Part shown: one piece after another, positions 53,471 to 63,672 of the stretch
How the letters are laid out: the number at the start of each line of letters is the position of its first letter
Numbering within the stretch: the stretch's first letter is position 1
Assembly (NCBI RefSeq): GCF_011806525.1
Contig: NZ_JAAVKI010000006.1
Coordinates: 1-64,000 of the forward strand
DNA: 64,000 nucleotides
Direction: 5' to 3'
Origin: Thalassospira sp. HF15
Lineage (GTDB): Bacteria; Pseudomonadota; Alphaproteobacteria; Rhodospirillales; Thalassospiraceae
Notes under the pieces: generated by a model
Seen by the model: the letters and a program-made list of their open reading frames with translations, nothing else
Database searches by the model: none
Told to the model about the DNA's origin: nothing
Program-made: the position numbers and the translations under genes

Positions 53471-53659
53471 TCACGCTGAATTTTGCCTGTGCAAAAGCGG
53501 TTTGAAAGCCATCTGATCCCTTATTTTCGGAAAACTTGCGGCAAATGCCCCGGACTCCTTTCGCCTGACTGGACAGGTCAGGGCCGAGCCGCTAAATAGG
53601 GCAGTCCGTTCGCCAGCATGGCGGGCGCAGTTGTTCCGCGTTTTCCGGGTTGGAGAGAT

Positions 53660-56314
53660 ATGCAGACCGTTAACGATATCCGCACCACGTTTCTGGAGTT
53701 CTTCCGCAAGAACGGCCACGAAGTCGTTTCCTCCAGCCCGCTGGTGCCGCGCAATGACCCTACCCTGATGTTCACCAACGCCGGGATGGTCCAGTTCAAG
53801 AACGTTTTCACCGGCCAGGAACACCGCGATTATTCGCGTGCCGCGACCTCGCAGAAATGCGTGCGCGCCGGGGGCAAGCATAACGACCTTGAAAATGTCG
53901 GTCATACTGCGCGTCATCACACCTTCTTTGAAATGCTCGGCAACTTCTCGTTTGGCGACTATTTCAAGGAAAACGCGATTGAATTCGCCTGGAACCTGAT
54001 CACGAAAGAATACGGTCTTCCGGCTGACAAGCTTCTGGTTACGGTTTATCACACCGATGACGAGGCACATGGTCTTTGGAAAAAGATCGCCGGGCTGACC
54101 GATGATCGCATCATTCGTATCCCGACCTCGGACAACTTCTGGTCGATGGGCGATACCGGCCCGTGTGGTCCGTGCTCGGAAATCTTCTTTGATCATGGCG
54201 ATCACATCTGGGGTGGCCCTCCGGGCAGCCCGGAAGAAGACGGCGACCGTTTCATTGAAATCTGGAACCTCGTCTTTATGCAGTACGAGCAGATGGCAAA
54301 TGGCGAACGTGTCGACCTGCCAAAACCATCCATTGATACCGGCATGGGTCTGGAACGTATTGCGGCTGTTCTGCAGGGCAAGCACGACAACTACGACATC
54401 GATCTGATGCGTGCGCTGATCGAAGCATCGGCGGATGCCACCAACACCGACCCGGATGGCCCGAACAATGTGTCGCACCGCGTGGTTGCCGACCATCTGC
54501 GTTCGACCAGCTTCCTGATTGCCGATGGTGTTCTGCCGTCCAATGCCGGTCGTGGTAACGTTCTGCGCCGTATCATGCGCCGTGCGATGCGCCATCTGCA
54601 CATGATCGGAACGCAAGATCCGGTGATGCATGAACTGGTCCCGGCACTGGTCCGCAAAATGGGCGGGGCTTTCCCGGAACTGGTCCGTGCACAGGCCTTG
54701 ATCGAAGAAACGCTGAAGCTTGAAGAGCAGGGCTTTAAAACCATGCTTGATCGCGGTCTCAAGATGCTTGATGACGCGACCGATGGCATGGATGCTGGCG
54801 CAACCCTTTCGGGCGAAGTTGCGTTCAAGCTTTATGACACTTATGGCTTCCCGCTTGATCTGACCGCCGATGCGCTTAAAGAACGCAAAATCGGTATTGA
54901 TGAAGACGGCTTCACCACCGCCATGGAAGAACAGAAAGCCAAGGCCCGTGCGGCCTGGTCCGGTTCGGGCGAAGCGGCGACCGAGGAAGTCTGGTTTGAC
55001 ATCAATGACCGTGATGGCGCGACCGAGTTCCTGGGCTATGAAACCGAAACCGCCGAAGGCGTGATCACCGCCCTGATCAAGGATGGTGCCGAAGTCAAAA
55101 CCGCATCGAAGGGTGACGAAGTCGCTGTCCTTGCCAACCAGACCACCTTCTTTGGTGAGTCTGGCGGTCAGCAGGGCGATGCCGGTGTGATCAAAACCGA
55201 AAACGGCGCAATCATCGAAATCAGCGATACCCAGAAAAAACTGGGTGCCCTGCATGTGCATCTGGGCAAAGTGACCGAAGGCGACGTTAAGGTTGGCGAT
55301 GCGGCGGAATTCCGCGTTGATCATACCCGTCGTTCAAGCCTGCGTGCCAACCACTCTGCCACCCACTTGCTGCATGCGGTTCTGCGCAAGCATCTTGGCG
55401 ATCACGTGACCCAGAAGGGGTCGTTGGTTGCAGCGGATCGTCTGCGTTTCGATATCTCGCATCCGAAGGCCGTCACGGCCGAGGAAGCCGCAGTGATTGA
55501 GGCCGACGTTAACAGCCTGATCCGCGAAAACAGCGAAGTCACCACCCGTCTGATGACCCCGGACGAGGCGATTGAACTCGGCGCGATGGCGCTGTTTGGC
55601 GAGAAATACGGCGATGAAGTCCGCGTTGTGTCGATGGGCGAACCGGTTGCCAATGAACATGCCTATTCGCTTGAGCTTTGCGGCGGTACGCATGTCAAAC
55701 GCACTGGCGATATCGGCATGTTCAAAATCGTCTCCGAAGGGGCGGTTTCAAGTGGTGTGCGTCGTATCGAAGCACTGACCGGTGCCGATGCGGCGAAATA
55801 CATGTCGGCCCGTGAAAACGTTCTGACTTCTGTCGCGGCTGACCTTAAGGCTGTGCCGGAAGATGTCCCGGCCCGCGTCAAGGCGCTGCAGGAAGAACGT
55901 CGTCGTCTGGAACGCGAAGTGTCTGATTTGCGCAAGAAGCTGGCAACGGCTGGTTCCGGTGCAGCTTCGGGCGGCGATGCGTTCAAGGAAGTCAATGGCG
56001 TTAAAATGGCGCTGCGGTCGCTTGAAGGTATTCCGGCCAAGGAACTCAAAGGCATGGTTGACGAGCTCCGCGATCAGATGGGTTCGGGCATTGTCGCACT
56101 CGTTTCGGGTGACGGTGGCAAGGCGTCCATCGTTGTCGGCCTGACCGAAGACCTCAAAGACACATACAGCGCAGTCGATCTTGTGCGCATCGGTGTTGAA
56201 AAACTCGGCGGCAAGGGTGGCGGTGGCCGCCCGGACATGGCGCAGGGCGGCGGTTCTGATCCGTCACAAGCCGACGCCGCACTGGCCGCGATCGAGGCAC
56301 ATATCGCTGGCTAA
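53660..56314 (+). CDS. alaS: Alanyl-tRNA synthetase
   Basis: 884 residues from ATG at 53660 with GGAGAG upstream. Class II catalytic core ([32 protein letters not shown] about 13-44; [13 protein letters not shown]), editing domain with [14 protein letters not shown] (zinc histidines) and [15 protein letters not shown], and the C-terminal oligomerisation domain. Charges tRNA-Ala. A 617-residue open frame on the other strand is only its antisense. Its terminator is duplicated 1.5 kb downstream. Confidence 0.98.
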   Translation: MQTVNDIRTTFLEFFRKNGHEVVSSSPLVPRNDPTLMFTNAGMVQFKNVFTGQEHRDYSRAATSQKCVRAGGKHNDLENVGHTARHHTFFEMLGNFSFGDYFKENAIEFAWNLITKEYGLPADKLLVTVYHTDDEAHGLWKKIAGLTDDRIIRIPTSDNFWSMGDTGPCGPCSEIFFDHGDHIWGGPPGSPEEDGDRFIEIWNLVFMQYEQMANGERVDLPKPSIDTGMGLERIAAVLQGKHDNYDIDLMRALIEASADATNTDPDGPNNVSHRVVADHLRSTSFLIADGVLPSNAGRGNVLRRIMRRAMRHLHMIGTQDPVMHELVPALVRKMGGAFPELVRAQALIEETLKLEEQGFKTMLDRGLKMLDDATDGMDAGATLSGEVAFKLYDTYGFPLDLTADALKERKIGIDEDGFTTAMEEQKAKARAAWSGSGEAATEEVWFDINDRDGATEFLGYETETAEGVITALIKDGAEVKTASKGDEVAVLANQTTFFGESGGQQGDAGVIKTENGAIIEISDTQKKLGALHVHLGKVTEGDVKVGDAAEFRVDHTRRSSLRANHSATHLLHAVLRKHLGDHVTQKGSLVAADRLRFDISHPKAVTAEEAAVIEADVNSLIRENSEVTTRLMTPDEAIELGAMALFGEKYGDEVRVVSMGEPVANEHAYSLELCGGTHVKRTGDIGMFKIVSEGAVSSGVRRIEALTGADAAKYMSARENVLTSVAADLKAVPEDVPARVKALQEERRRLEREVSDLRKKLATAGSGAASGGDAFKEVNGVKMALRSLEGIPAKELKGMVDELRDQMGSGIVALVSGDGGKASIVVGLTEDLKDTYSAVDLVRIGVEKLGGKGGGGRPDMAQGGGSDPSQADAALAAIEAHIAG

Positions 56315-56333
56315 GCGATCCCGACGATCAAAA

Positions 56334-56371
56334 GTCTGATGAATAGAAAGGGCCCCAACCGGGGCCCTTTT
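56334..56371. repeat. Direct repeat, left copy (alaS terminator)
   Basis: 38 bp matching 57839-57876 at 36 positions; the first 25 bp and the last 11 are identical. The pair brackets the nuclease-like gene, giving a 1505-bp unit. Confidence 0.92.
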
Positions 56372-56373
56372 TT
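56347..56373 (+). terminator. Terminator of alaS
   Basis: AAAGGGCCCC and GGGGCCCTTT pair around AACC and end in six T. Confidence 0.93.
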
Positions 56374-56472
56374 ATGGTGTTTCGAACTACATCGCGCCCC
56401 AAAAACTTATCTTTGGGTTGCATGACCAGCGCTCTGAGAGATAACCTTGGGTTGTGTCTAAGGGGGGTAAAA

Positions 56473-57828
56473 ATGAAGCCGGATTATTTGTCACAAGGCG
56501 AAGCTGCTCGTCTGTTTCCTGTACTAGCCACTACTTCGAAAGAGGGAAGAACAACTGCCGTTGTTCTAAGTTGCCTGACGAGCATTCATGAACTTGGGCG
56601 AAGTCTTTTGAAGTCTGTCAATCTGCGCGTCGGAAAGACGTCATCTGTTGAAGCCTTTACCGAGATCGTTTTTGCAGGAGACAAGACTGCTTCAAAGGAC
56701 AGACCAGACGGCTTGCTGATTGTGCGAACAGGTAAACGCGAGTGGCGCGCTCTTATCGAGACAAAGGTGGGCTCGAATTTGCTTGATGACGACCAAGTGG
56801 ACCGTTATCGCAATTTGGCAAAACTCCACGGCGTGGATTGTGTAATAACAGTTTCAAACCAATTCACATCTCGCCCTGAGAACCACCCTTTGCAATCGGT
56901 AAGGAAAAGTCGTTCGAGAATTCCCGTTTACCATTGGTCTTGGATGTTCATTCTTACTACTGCTGACCTGTTGATCAGCAACGATGAGATCGCTGATCCC
57001 GATCAGCTTTATCTGCTAAATGAGCTTAAGCGGTTTTTGACCCATGAAAGTACGGGCATCAAAGGCTTTGATAGAATGCCGCCAGAGTGGACAGAGTTGA
57101 ATAAGTTGGTGTCTGCATCAGAAGCCATTCCCGCTAAGTCTGAAGCAGCATTGGCGGTTCTGGAAGCTTGGCATCAAGAAACGCGAGACCTATCCTTAAT
57201 ATTGACCCGTAAAACAGAGGCCTTGGTACGCGAAAAGCTACCTCGCAAGCATCTTGATGATCCCAATTTGAGACTTAAGGAAGAGTTCGCAAGTCTGAGA
57301 GAAACAAAGCGTCTCGGCGCAGTTTTGAATGTGCCTGACGCAGCATCTCCGGTGGAGATTTATGCGAACTTGATGACACGCACTATCTCGGTTGAGATGT
57401 TCCTGAGGGCACCGGAAGACAAAAAGTCGACTAAGGCCAGAGTTAACTGGCTATTGAGGCAACTAAAAACAGTTAGCACGCCAGACATACATATTCGCCT
57501 GATGTGGCCAGGTAGCAGTGAGTCGACACTTTACCCGCTTGAAGAGCTTAGAGAAGATGCTGCGATTTCTGAAACTGGGAAAGAGGGGATGCAAGTCCTT
57601 GGTTTCCATATCCTGCTATCGCGCAGAGTTGGTGCCAAATTTACTCAGCAGACTAATTTCATCGCACTGTTGGAGCAGATTGTTCCTGAGTTTTATCAAG
57701 AGGTTGGACAGAATCTTGTCGCTTGGAGAAAATCTGCTCCGAAGATTAAGCCTAACCGTGAGGGTTCAACCGATGTGAGTGTGGATGCTCTCGAAGAAGA
57801 GGCGGAAGAGATGGCTCTGGACAATTAA
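56473..57828 (+). CDS. PD-(D/E)XK nuclease-like protein, possible defence gene
   Basis: 451 residues from ATG at 56473 (AGGGGGG upstream). The N-terminal part has the nuclease pattern: E64 in a helix, P78-D79, and E96-T-K98 in LIETKVG, with strands of the right kind between; then RYRNLAKLHGVDCVITVSN. The middle and C-terminal parts (about 200-451) are unfamiliar, with a basic alpha/beta region and an acidic tail. Composition is lower in GC than alaS (29 of 60 at 56521-56580 against 36 of 60 at 55501-55560). The gene is alone, bracketed by copies of the alaS terminator. Function unproven; horizontal gain likely. Confidence 0.75.
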   Translation: MKPDYLSQGEAARLFPVLATTSKEGRTTAVVLSCLTSIHELGRSLLKSVNLRVGKTSSVEAFTEIVFAGDKTASKDRPDGLLIVRTGKREWRALIETKVGSNLLDDDQVDRYRNLAKLHGVDCVITVSNQFTSRPENHPLQSVRKSRSRIPVYHWSWMFILTTADLLISNDEIADPDQLYLLNELKRFLTHESTGIKGFDRMPPEWTELNKLVSASEAIPAKSEAALAVLEAWHQETRDLSLILTRKTEALVREKLPRKHLDDPNLRLKEEFASLRETKRLGAVLNVPDAASPVEIYANLMTRTISVEMFLRAPEDKKSTKARVNWLLRQLKTVSTPDIHIRLMWPGSSESTLYPLEELREDAAISETGKEGMQVLGFHILLSRRVGAKFTQQTNFIALLEQIVPEFYQEVGQNLVAWRKSAPKIKPNREGSTDVSVDALEEEAEEMALDN

Positions 57829-57838
57829 GCTAACAAAC

Positions 57839-57876
57839 GTCTGATGAATAGAAAGGGCCCCAATAGGGGCCCTTTT
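57839..57876. repeat. Direct repeat, right copy
   Basis: Second copy of the alaS terminator repeat; starts 10 bp after the stop of the nuclease-like gene. Differs from the left copy only in the two loop bases (TA for CC). Confidence 0.92.
57852..57876 (+). terminator. Terminator of the nuclease-like gene
   Basis: AAAGGGCCCC and GGGGCCCTTT stem with an AATA loop, then T, G and further T. Same stem as the alaS terminator. Confidence 0.87.
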
Positions 57877-57897
57877 GTTTTGTCTGAGGATTGCGTG

Positions 57898-58791
57898 CTA
57901 GGCCAGCGGCAAAAGGATATCCGTGATTGCCTCGTGTTCGGCGACGTCGGGATAAAATGCGATCCGTTGGAAGATCAATGGGAAGTCACCCGGCGTTTCT
58001 CCGCTTTGCGGTAGCCAGTCGCGATAAAGTGCCAATGCGCTGTCGCCAAGTGTCTGATCGCTGCCGGTATGGCGCAATTTGGCGTAACGTCCGGCGGGCA
58101 AGGTTATGTTGGTCAGGCCCATTTCGCGGTCTTCGTTTGTCAGGTCCTGATCGGTCGCAACCGCAAGGCCCATGCGGAAGGCGTCGGCTGGGGTATCTTC
58201 GGGATTGCACCAGACGATGTTGAATGTTGCATGTTTTGACGGATGTAAATGATGCGCCTTGCGCCAGGCAATAAACCGCTGAATGGTTTCACCAATCCGG
58301 GCTGGCGGGCCAATATGATCCATGCAGGCTGTTCGGGTTTCCGGGAATTCGATGATGGTGACGTTGTCAGATTCCGTGCCGGTCATCGTGTTCCTCCGAA
58401 TATGTTGAAGTTTCTCATACGGGGCTTGCCAGTTATCCCAATCGGGATGGCTGCGAAAGTCTGACGGGCTTTGATCATGGAGCTTTCGAAAGGCGCGCGA
58501 AAAGGATTCCGCGTTCTCGAACCCGGCGTCAAAGGCGATATCCGTGATCGACGTATTTTTGCGAAACAACAGGCTGTGCGCCGCACGCCGCATCCGGACC
58601 AGTCGCATATACCGGGTTGCGGTCATGTCAAACAGGGCGGCGAATTGACGATGAAAATGAAAGGGTGAATAGGCCGCAATCCCGGCCAGTTCAGTCAAGT
58701 CCATCTGGCGATCTGCATTTGCATCGATATGGGCGATGACACGGGCAAACCGGGTTTGCAGGGGATCTTGCGGGCAGTCGGTCATTGGCAT
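57898..58791 (-). CDS. AraC-family regulator with GyrI-like effector domain
   Basis: 297 residues. N-terminal AraC helix-turn-helix pair (LTELAGIAAYSPFHFHRQFAAL about 28-49; ITDIAFDAGFENAESFSRAFRKLHDQSPSDFR about 81-112) and a C-terminal GyrI/SOUL-type ligand domain (about 140-297). Rob/SoxS-like regulators of this form bind small hydrophobic effectors. No obvious neighbouring target; it is convergent with the repeat-flanked gene. Confidence 0.88.
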   Translation of the reverse strand: MPMTDCPQDPLQTRFARVIAHIDANADRQMDLTELAGIAAYSPFHFHRQFAALFDMTATRYMRLVRMRRAAHSLLFRKNTSITDIAFDAGFENAESFSRAFRKLHDQSPSDFRSHPDWDNWQAPYEKLQHIRRNTMTGTESDNVTIIEFPETRTACMDHIGPPARIGETIQRFIAWRKAHHLHPSKHATFNIVWCNPEDTPADAFRMGLAVATDQDLTNEDREMGLTNITLPAGRYAKLRHTGSDQTLGDSALALYRDWLPQSGETPGDFPLIFQRIAFYPDVAEHEAITDILLPLA

Positions 58792-58873
58792 GGCTTTCGG
58801 GCGGGCTTGGGTGCTGATGTGATTTCATCAGTGTGCCCGGAAATACAAAACATTGCCTGACCATTCTTGCGGT

Positions 58874-60247
58874 TTATGCGCTGTCTTCGCCGTCGGGATT
58901 TTTCGTTGGTTCCTGATGATGCAGAACACGGGTGGCGGCCCGAACGACGGTTTTTCGGTCGTTTTCTTCGGGGATGTCACGTTCGGCGGCACTGGCGATC
59001 ATGCGGGCGTGGGTGCGCAAGACTTCGCGCTGATTTTCAGTGTGCGCCAGTCGGATCAGGCTTTCCAGGATTTCCACCATCGGCAGCAATACATCGGGCT
59101 TGCCGGTGGCAGATTGGCGGATCTGGTCATAGGCAGCGCCCAGCATACCTTCGAAATCCGACATCAGCGCCTGCAGGCGGACTTCGTTCGCATCATCGCG
59201 CCAGATGCCGACCGGATAGCGAAACTGCATGGCATGGGGCAGCGCTTCGCCCAGACGATAGATCGCGGCAATTGCGGTAAATGGATCATTGATGCCCGGC
59301 GACAGGGCGCGCAAGGCCACTTCAACGATCTGGCGCAGGGCGAACTCGACATCAAGCATGGCCGTGCGATGCGATCCGATCATGATCGCTTCAAGAATGT
59401 CATCATGGCATTGCTTGATGCTGTCTTTTGCGTCGTTGGAAAGCTCATTGTTCAGGGGCATGATGTGTCCGACGACATCGCCGACAAGCACATGCTGCCC
59501 GGCGCGAATGACAAGCGAGATACGGGTATCGGTTCCCTTGGCGATTTCGCAGAGTTTTTCATAGTCGACACCCTGCACATATCCCGATGACCCGATGGAA
59601 ATAGCCTGATCCTGCGGAATGTCTTGTGGATCGGGCAGGGTGGTCTTGGCTTTTTCCGCAGCCGTAATCGGATCGGTCAGGGTGGTGCAGGCCGATTGAA
59701 TGGTTTCTTCAAGGTTTCTGCCGACACGCTGAATGACCTCGTCGGCAACGATCGAGCGGCCAAGGTGGTGCACAAACAGGATCAGGACAAAAACACTGAT
59801 GACAAACAGCGCGATACCGACCGTGACAGCCAGATGCGGTACCGGCGCAGATTCCGGTTTTTCCCCCATCAGCATCAGGGAGGTGATCAAAAACAGAATG
59901 CTGCCGACAAAGATGCCAAGGGCATTCTGGGTTTTGTTATCGCCCATGAAGTTGCGGATCATGCGTGGCCCAAGCGAGCCTGCCGCAAGGGTCAGGACAA
60001 CCATCGTGATCGAAAGTGCAAAGGTTGTCAGGGTGACCAGCGTACCCAGCAGTGTTTCAAGCAAACCCCGCACGGCCTTGATTTCAGTAAAACCGGGCAA
60101 AAGGCCGGGAAACAGGTCGCGCAACAAGTCCTGTGGCAGCGCCATGACACCAATCGCAAAAGCCGCACCGCCCAATGCAAACAGCAACGGCGATACCCAA
60201 AGGCTATAGGCCAGAAACTCCCAGACGCGGATCAGGCGCTGAACCAT
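58874..60247 (-). CDS. DUF2254-family membrane protein
   Basis: 457 residues. Four membrane helices in the first 170 residues (LFALGGAAFAIGVM; LETLLGTLVTLTTFALSITMVVLTLAAGSLGPRMIRNFMGD about 64-104; two more to about 160) followed by a large soluble domain. The segment after the second helix is the DUF2254 hallmark. Function unknown. Confidence 0.83.
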   Translation of the reverse strand: MVQRLIRVWEFLAYSLWVSPLLFALGGAAFAIGVMALPQDLLRDLFPGLLPGFTEIKAVRGLLETLLGTLVTLTTFALSITMVVLTLAAGSLGPRMIRNFMGDNKTQNALGIFVGSILFLITSLMLMGEKPESAPVPHLAVTVGIALFVISVFVLILFVHHLGRSIVADEVIQRVGRNLEETIQSACTTLTDPITAAEKAKTTLPDPQDIPQDQAISIGSSGYVQGVDYEKLCEIAKGTDTRISLVIRAGQHVLVGDVVGHIMPLNNELSNDAKDSIKQCHDDILEAIMIGSHRTAMLDVEFALRQIVEVALRALSPGINDPFTAIAAIYRLGEALPHAMQFRYPVGIWRDDANEVRLQALMSDFEGMLGAAYDQIRQSATGKPDVLLPMVEILESLIRLAHTENQREVLRTHARMIASAAERDIPEENDRKTVVRAATRVLHHQEPTKNPDGEDSA

Positions 60248-60389
60248 GATGCAAACACCCCTTTAGGGTCAAAGATTGTCGCGTGATCCGGACCGGGGAA
60301 AACGCATGGACATCATATGATTAAACGCCGATTAGTGCATGCAGTTCCCGCGCGAACTGTTTTATGCGCAGAAAGTCAGGCCAAACCGA

Positions 60390-61232
60390 TCAAATGTCGA
60401 TGTCTTCGAACGCGGCCCGGCTGATCAGGGCATCTGCCTCGGCCGTGCCTTTGCGTGCCGCGTCGGGCAGTTTGGCAAGCTGGTCCGCCTGCGCACGGGT
60501 CTCGTCAAGCCCGTCAATCTCGTCGCAAACTTCCATCACCCGGTTCCAGATCGCGTCGTGATCCATTCCGCCCATAACGGTCAGCGTAATGGCACGATTA
60601 AGTGTTGCCTGCGGATGTTCGGCATTTTGCGACAGGATTTGTTCAAACGCCTCAAAGGCCGCGATCAAATGGCCTTCGCGCAGATTGATCACACCCAGAT
60701 CGTTTGATGCAGCAAGCGAGGACGGATTGATCCGCAGCAACTGTTCAACCGCACGCCTTTCACTTTCAAAATCCTCGTTGGCGCGATGGCATTTGGCGAT
60801 CAGGCGGTGGATGGTTTCAGAACCGGGATTATGATGGGATGCCGATTGTAGGGCTGAAAGGGCTGCGTCATAGCGTTCCAGCGCGATCAGTGCCTGCGCA
60901 CGCAGTGCCAGCATGTCAGGATCAGTCGGTTTGCCACGCAGAACAATATCAATGTGGTTTAACGCCGAACGCGGATCACCGTTTTCAAGCAGGGCGCGTG
61001 CAATGTGATGCAGGCAGTCTTCATGACCCCCATCAGATTGCAGCACCGTGCGATACTCACCGATTGCTTCGATGATCGAACCTTTTTCGTGCAGGGCGCG
61101 CGCCAGTCCGAACCGGGCATCAAGGTTATCCATATCTTCGCCAAGTGCCTGACGCAGCATATTGATTGCGGCGTCATACTGTCGCTGCTTCAAGGCTGCA
61201 AGCCCCATATCAGAAAAGGACATTGCATTCAT
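60390..61232 (-). CDS. TPR-repeat protein
   Basis: 280 residues. Repeats of the TPR type from about residue 7 to 210 (GLAALKQRQYDAAINMLRQAL; ARFGLARALHEKGSIIEAIGEY; ALIALERYDAALSALQSA). No signal peptide, so probably cytoplasmic scaffold. It lies alone between DUF2254 and the dehydrogenase gene with gaps on both sides; no function can be assigned. Confidence 0.8.
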   Translation of the reverse strand: MNAMSFSDMGLAALKQRQYDAAINMLRQALGEDMDNLDARFGLARALHEKGSIIEAIGEYRTVLQSDGGHEDCLHHIARALLENGDPRSALNHIDIVLRGKPTDPDMLALRAQALIALERYDAALSALQSASHHNPGSETIHRLIAKCHRANEDFESERRAVEQLLRINPSSLAASNDLGVINLREGHLIAAFEAFEQILSQNAEHPQATLNRAITLTVMGGMDHDAIWNRVMEVCDEIDGLDETRAQADQLAKLPDAARKGTAEADALISRAAFEDIDI

Positions 61233-61386
61233 AGGAGGTCTCCCAATCCAATCGCAATCCGTTGTCCGGATCGCTGAATTTATCGATTAACGATGGGATT
61301 ATAGTGCGCAAGCCGATCATTACCAGCCCTATGTCATAACGAATTCATGACGCCTGACCCGTGGCGGTTACGAGGCCCAAAACAAC

Positions 61387-61413
61387 AAAGGCCCCGGAAC
61401 GTGCCGGGGCCTT
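61387..61413 (-). terminator. Terminator of the aldehyde dehydrogenase operon
   Basis: A GC-rich stem (AGGCCCCGG with CCGGGGCCT) around a six-base loop, followed on the minus strand by TTGTTGTTTT. Confidence 0.85.
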
Positions 61414-61436
61414 GATATGATCATGATATGTCTGGC

Positions 61437-62861
61437 TTAAAGCTTATGGATCATCTTGATTTCCATGAAGTCTTCAAGGCCAAATAGCCCGCCTTCGCGG
61501 CCATTGCCCGATTGCTTGTAGCCGCCAAACGGACTGCCCGCCAGCGGGGAGGAGCCATTAAGCAGCACCATGCCCGCCTTGAGCTTGCGCGCAACCCGGT
61601 CGGCCTTTTGGGCATCCGGGGTCTGCACGTAGGCCGCAAGGCCATACGGTGTGTCATTGGCGATCTCAATTGCCTCTTCTTCGGTGTCGAACGGGATCAT
61701 CGACACTACCGGGCCAAAGATTTCCTCACGCGCGATGCGCATGTCGTTGTTCACATCAGCAAAGATGGTCGGTTTGACAAAGTAGCCCTCGTTGGTGCCA
61801 TCGGGTTTGCCAGCACCGCCGACCAGAACGGTTGCCCCTTCATCGATGCCCGCCTGAATAAGCGTCTGAACCCGGTCAAACTGGATGTGGCTGACCAGCG
61901 GGCCGATGTGATCGCCTTCCTTGGTCGGATCGCCAACCGATGCCTCTTCGCCAACGCGTTTGGCAACCTTGAGCGCATCGTCATAGATCGAACGTTGCAC
62001 CAGCATGCGGGTCGGCGCATCGCAGGTCTGGCCGGAATTGTTAAAGACGGCATTCACACTCCAGGCGATGCGGTCTTCGATATCGACATCGTCAAACACG
62101 ATGTTGGGTGATTTGCCGCCCAGTTCCAGCGTGACGCGCTTGATGTTTTCCGACGCATCCTTGGTGATCGCCTTGCCCGCCCGGGTCGATCCGGTAAAGG
62201 ACATCATGGTGATATCGGGATGGCGCGAAAGGGTCGCACCGGCGACCGGGCCTGCTCCCTGCACCATGTTAAACGCACCTGCCGGGAAGCCCGCCTCGTG
62301 GATCATTTCGGCATAGAGCATCGCATTGAGCGGGGTAAATTCAGATGGCTTGAGCACACAGGTGCAGCCCGTAGCGAGGGCCGGGATGACCTTGAGCACG
62401 ATCTGGTTGATCGGCCAGTTCCATGGCGTGATCAGGCCGCAAACCCCGATGGGTTCGCGCAGAAGATGTTCGCCGTTATAAAGCGTTTCTTCGGTTTTAA
62501 GCTTTTTAAGCGCGACGATGAAATCTTCGAGATGCGCGGTGCCAGCGGCGGCCTGCTGTTCATGCGACATGGTTTTCGGCGCGCCGAGTTCGGAAGTGAT
62601 GGTATCGGCGACTTCGCTGTAGCGGCGCTTATAGATCGCAAGCAGGTTTTCAAGCCAGCCAAGACGCTGTTCAACCGTTGTCTGGCTATAGTTTTCAAAG
62701 GCGTTTTTGGCACTGGCGACGGCGAGATTCACGTCCTCTTCGCTGGCCAGCGTGATTTGGGTGATGACTTCTTCGGTGGCCGGGTTAATCACGTCCATCT
62801 TTTCAGAAGAGATCGGGTCAACCCATTTGCCGTTGATGTAAAATTTGCCTGCGTTATCCAT
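61437..62861 (-). CDS. Aldehyde dehydrogenase family protein
   Basis: 474 residues from ATG at 62861. NAD(P)-dependent ALDH: GLITPWNWPINQIVLKVIPALATG (about 135-158), catalytic glutamate in LELGGKSPN (about 243-251) and catalytic cysteine in NNSGQTCDAPTR (about 274-285). Oxidises an aldehyde to the acid; substrate unknown. An in-frame start 14 codons upstream is less likely. Leftward behind the MBL-fold gene, so perhaps one operon. Confidence 0.93.
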   Translation of the reverse strand: MDNAGKFYINGKWVDPISSEKMDVINPATEEVITQITLASEEDVNLAVASAKNAFENYSQTTVEQRLGWLENLLAIYKRRYSEVADTITSELGAPKTMSHEQQAAAGTAHLEDFIVALKKLKTEETLYNGEHLLREPIGVCGLITPWNWPINQIVLKVIPALATGCTCVLKPSEFTPLNAMLYAEMIHEAGFPAGAFNMVQGAGPVAGATLSRHPDITMMSFTGSTRAGKAITKDASENIKRVTLELGGKSPNIVFDDVDIEDRIAWSVNAVFNNSGQTCDAPTRMLVQRSIYDDALKVAKRVGEEASVGDPTKEGDHIGPLVSHIQFDRVQTLIQAGIDEGATVLVGGAGKPDGTNEGYFVKPTIFADVNNDMRIAREEIFGPVVSMIPFDTEEEAIEIANDTPYGLAAYVQTPDAQKADRVARKLKAGMVLLNGSSPLAGSPFGGYKQSGNGREGGLFGLEDFMEIKMIHKL

Positions 62862-62940
62862 AGGAAGCCTTCCTGATCGTTTGGTTGTGTCAGCCCGGAA
62901 CATTGATGCCCCGGCACGGGTGACGCTGGTTGCGCGGTTC

Positions 62941-63672
62941 TCAGGTTCGTTCCCTCAGCCAGTTTTTTATGATTTCGCGATGGCGTTCGCCGCCGTAACT
63001 GGCAAAATGTCCACCATGCACGACCCTGACCGGCAAATCGTAAAGCCGTTTCATGGACTGCACATAGTCAGCTGCATTTGCATGATAAGTGTCTTCGATC
63101 AAAGGTCCATCATAAACAATGTCGCCGGAAAACAGAATGCCGGTCGCCTTTTCCCAAAGCGCAATGCCGCCCGGTGAATGCCCCGGCGTATGGATCACTT
63201 CAAAATGGCGGTCGCCGAGATCAATCACATCGCCATCTTCGACAATCCGGGTGGCCGGTGCCGCCTTGACGGCATAAGTGGTTGAGGAATAGGGAAGCGG
63301 CGGCAGTTTTGTGAAAATCTCGTCGGTTACATAGGGATCGGCCAATGTGTTCTTGCGCGTTGGCGCTGCCAGAAGATCGGCCTCGCACCGGTGGCAGACA
63401 CGGTTTTCGAATTCATGATGGCAGCCGATATGATCAAAATGGGTGTGGCTGGCAACCGCCTGAACGCTGCGTTCAGTCACCAGCGGCACCCATTCGCTCA
63501 GCGATACAACCCCCATGCCGCTATCAACCAGCATATCCCCATCGCGTCCGCGCACATGCCAGATGTTGCAGCGGTAAAATTCTTCGATAAACGGTTCGCC
63601 GATATAGGTTACGTCGTCACCGACGATTTTGGTGCTGTACCAGTCTTCGGGTTTGGCGCGGTCGATCGTCAT
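62941..63672 (-). CDS. MBL-fold metallo-hydrolase
   Basis: 243 residues. Metallo-beta-lactamase fold with the metal motif SHTHFDHIG (about 76-84), downstream HTPGHSPGG (about 161-169) and SGDIVYDGP (about 182-190). Glyoxalase-II-like hydrolase with a conserved Cys pair (CHRCEAD near 93-99). Its start overlaps the stop of the ABC ATPase gene by 4 bases, so it is co-translated with a transporter. Confidence 0.9.
   Translation of the reverse strand: MTIDRAKPEDWYSTKIVGDDVTYIGEPFIEEFYRCNIWHVRGRDGDMLVDSGMGVVSLSEWVPLVTERSVQAVASHTHFDHIGCHHEFENRVCHRCEADLLAAPTRKNTLADPYVTDEIFTKLPPLPYSSTTYAVKAAPATRIVEDGDVIDLGDRHFEVIHTPGHSPGGIALWEKATGILFSGDIVYDGPLIEDTYHANAADYVQSMKRLYDLPVRVVHGGHFASYGGERHREIIKNWLRERT

Noticed and set aside
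53471-55324. Open frame of 617 codons on the minus strand
   Set aside because: It lies fully antisense to alaS, whose conserved class II motifs are clear. The frame is a by-product of GC-rich codon usage.
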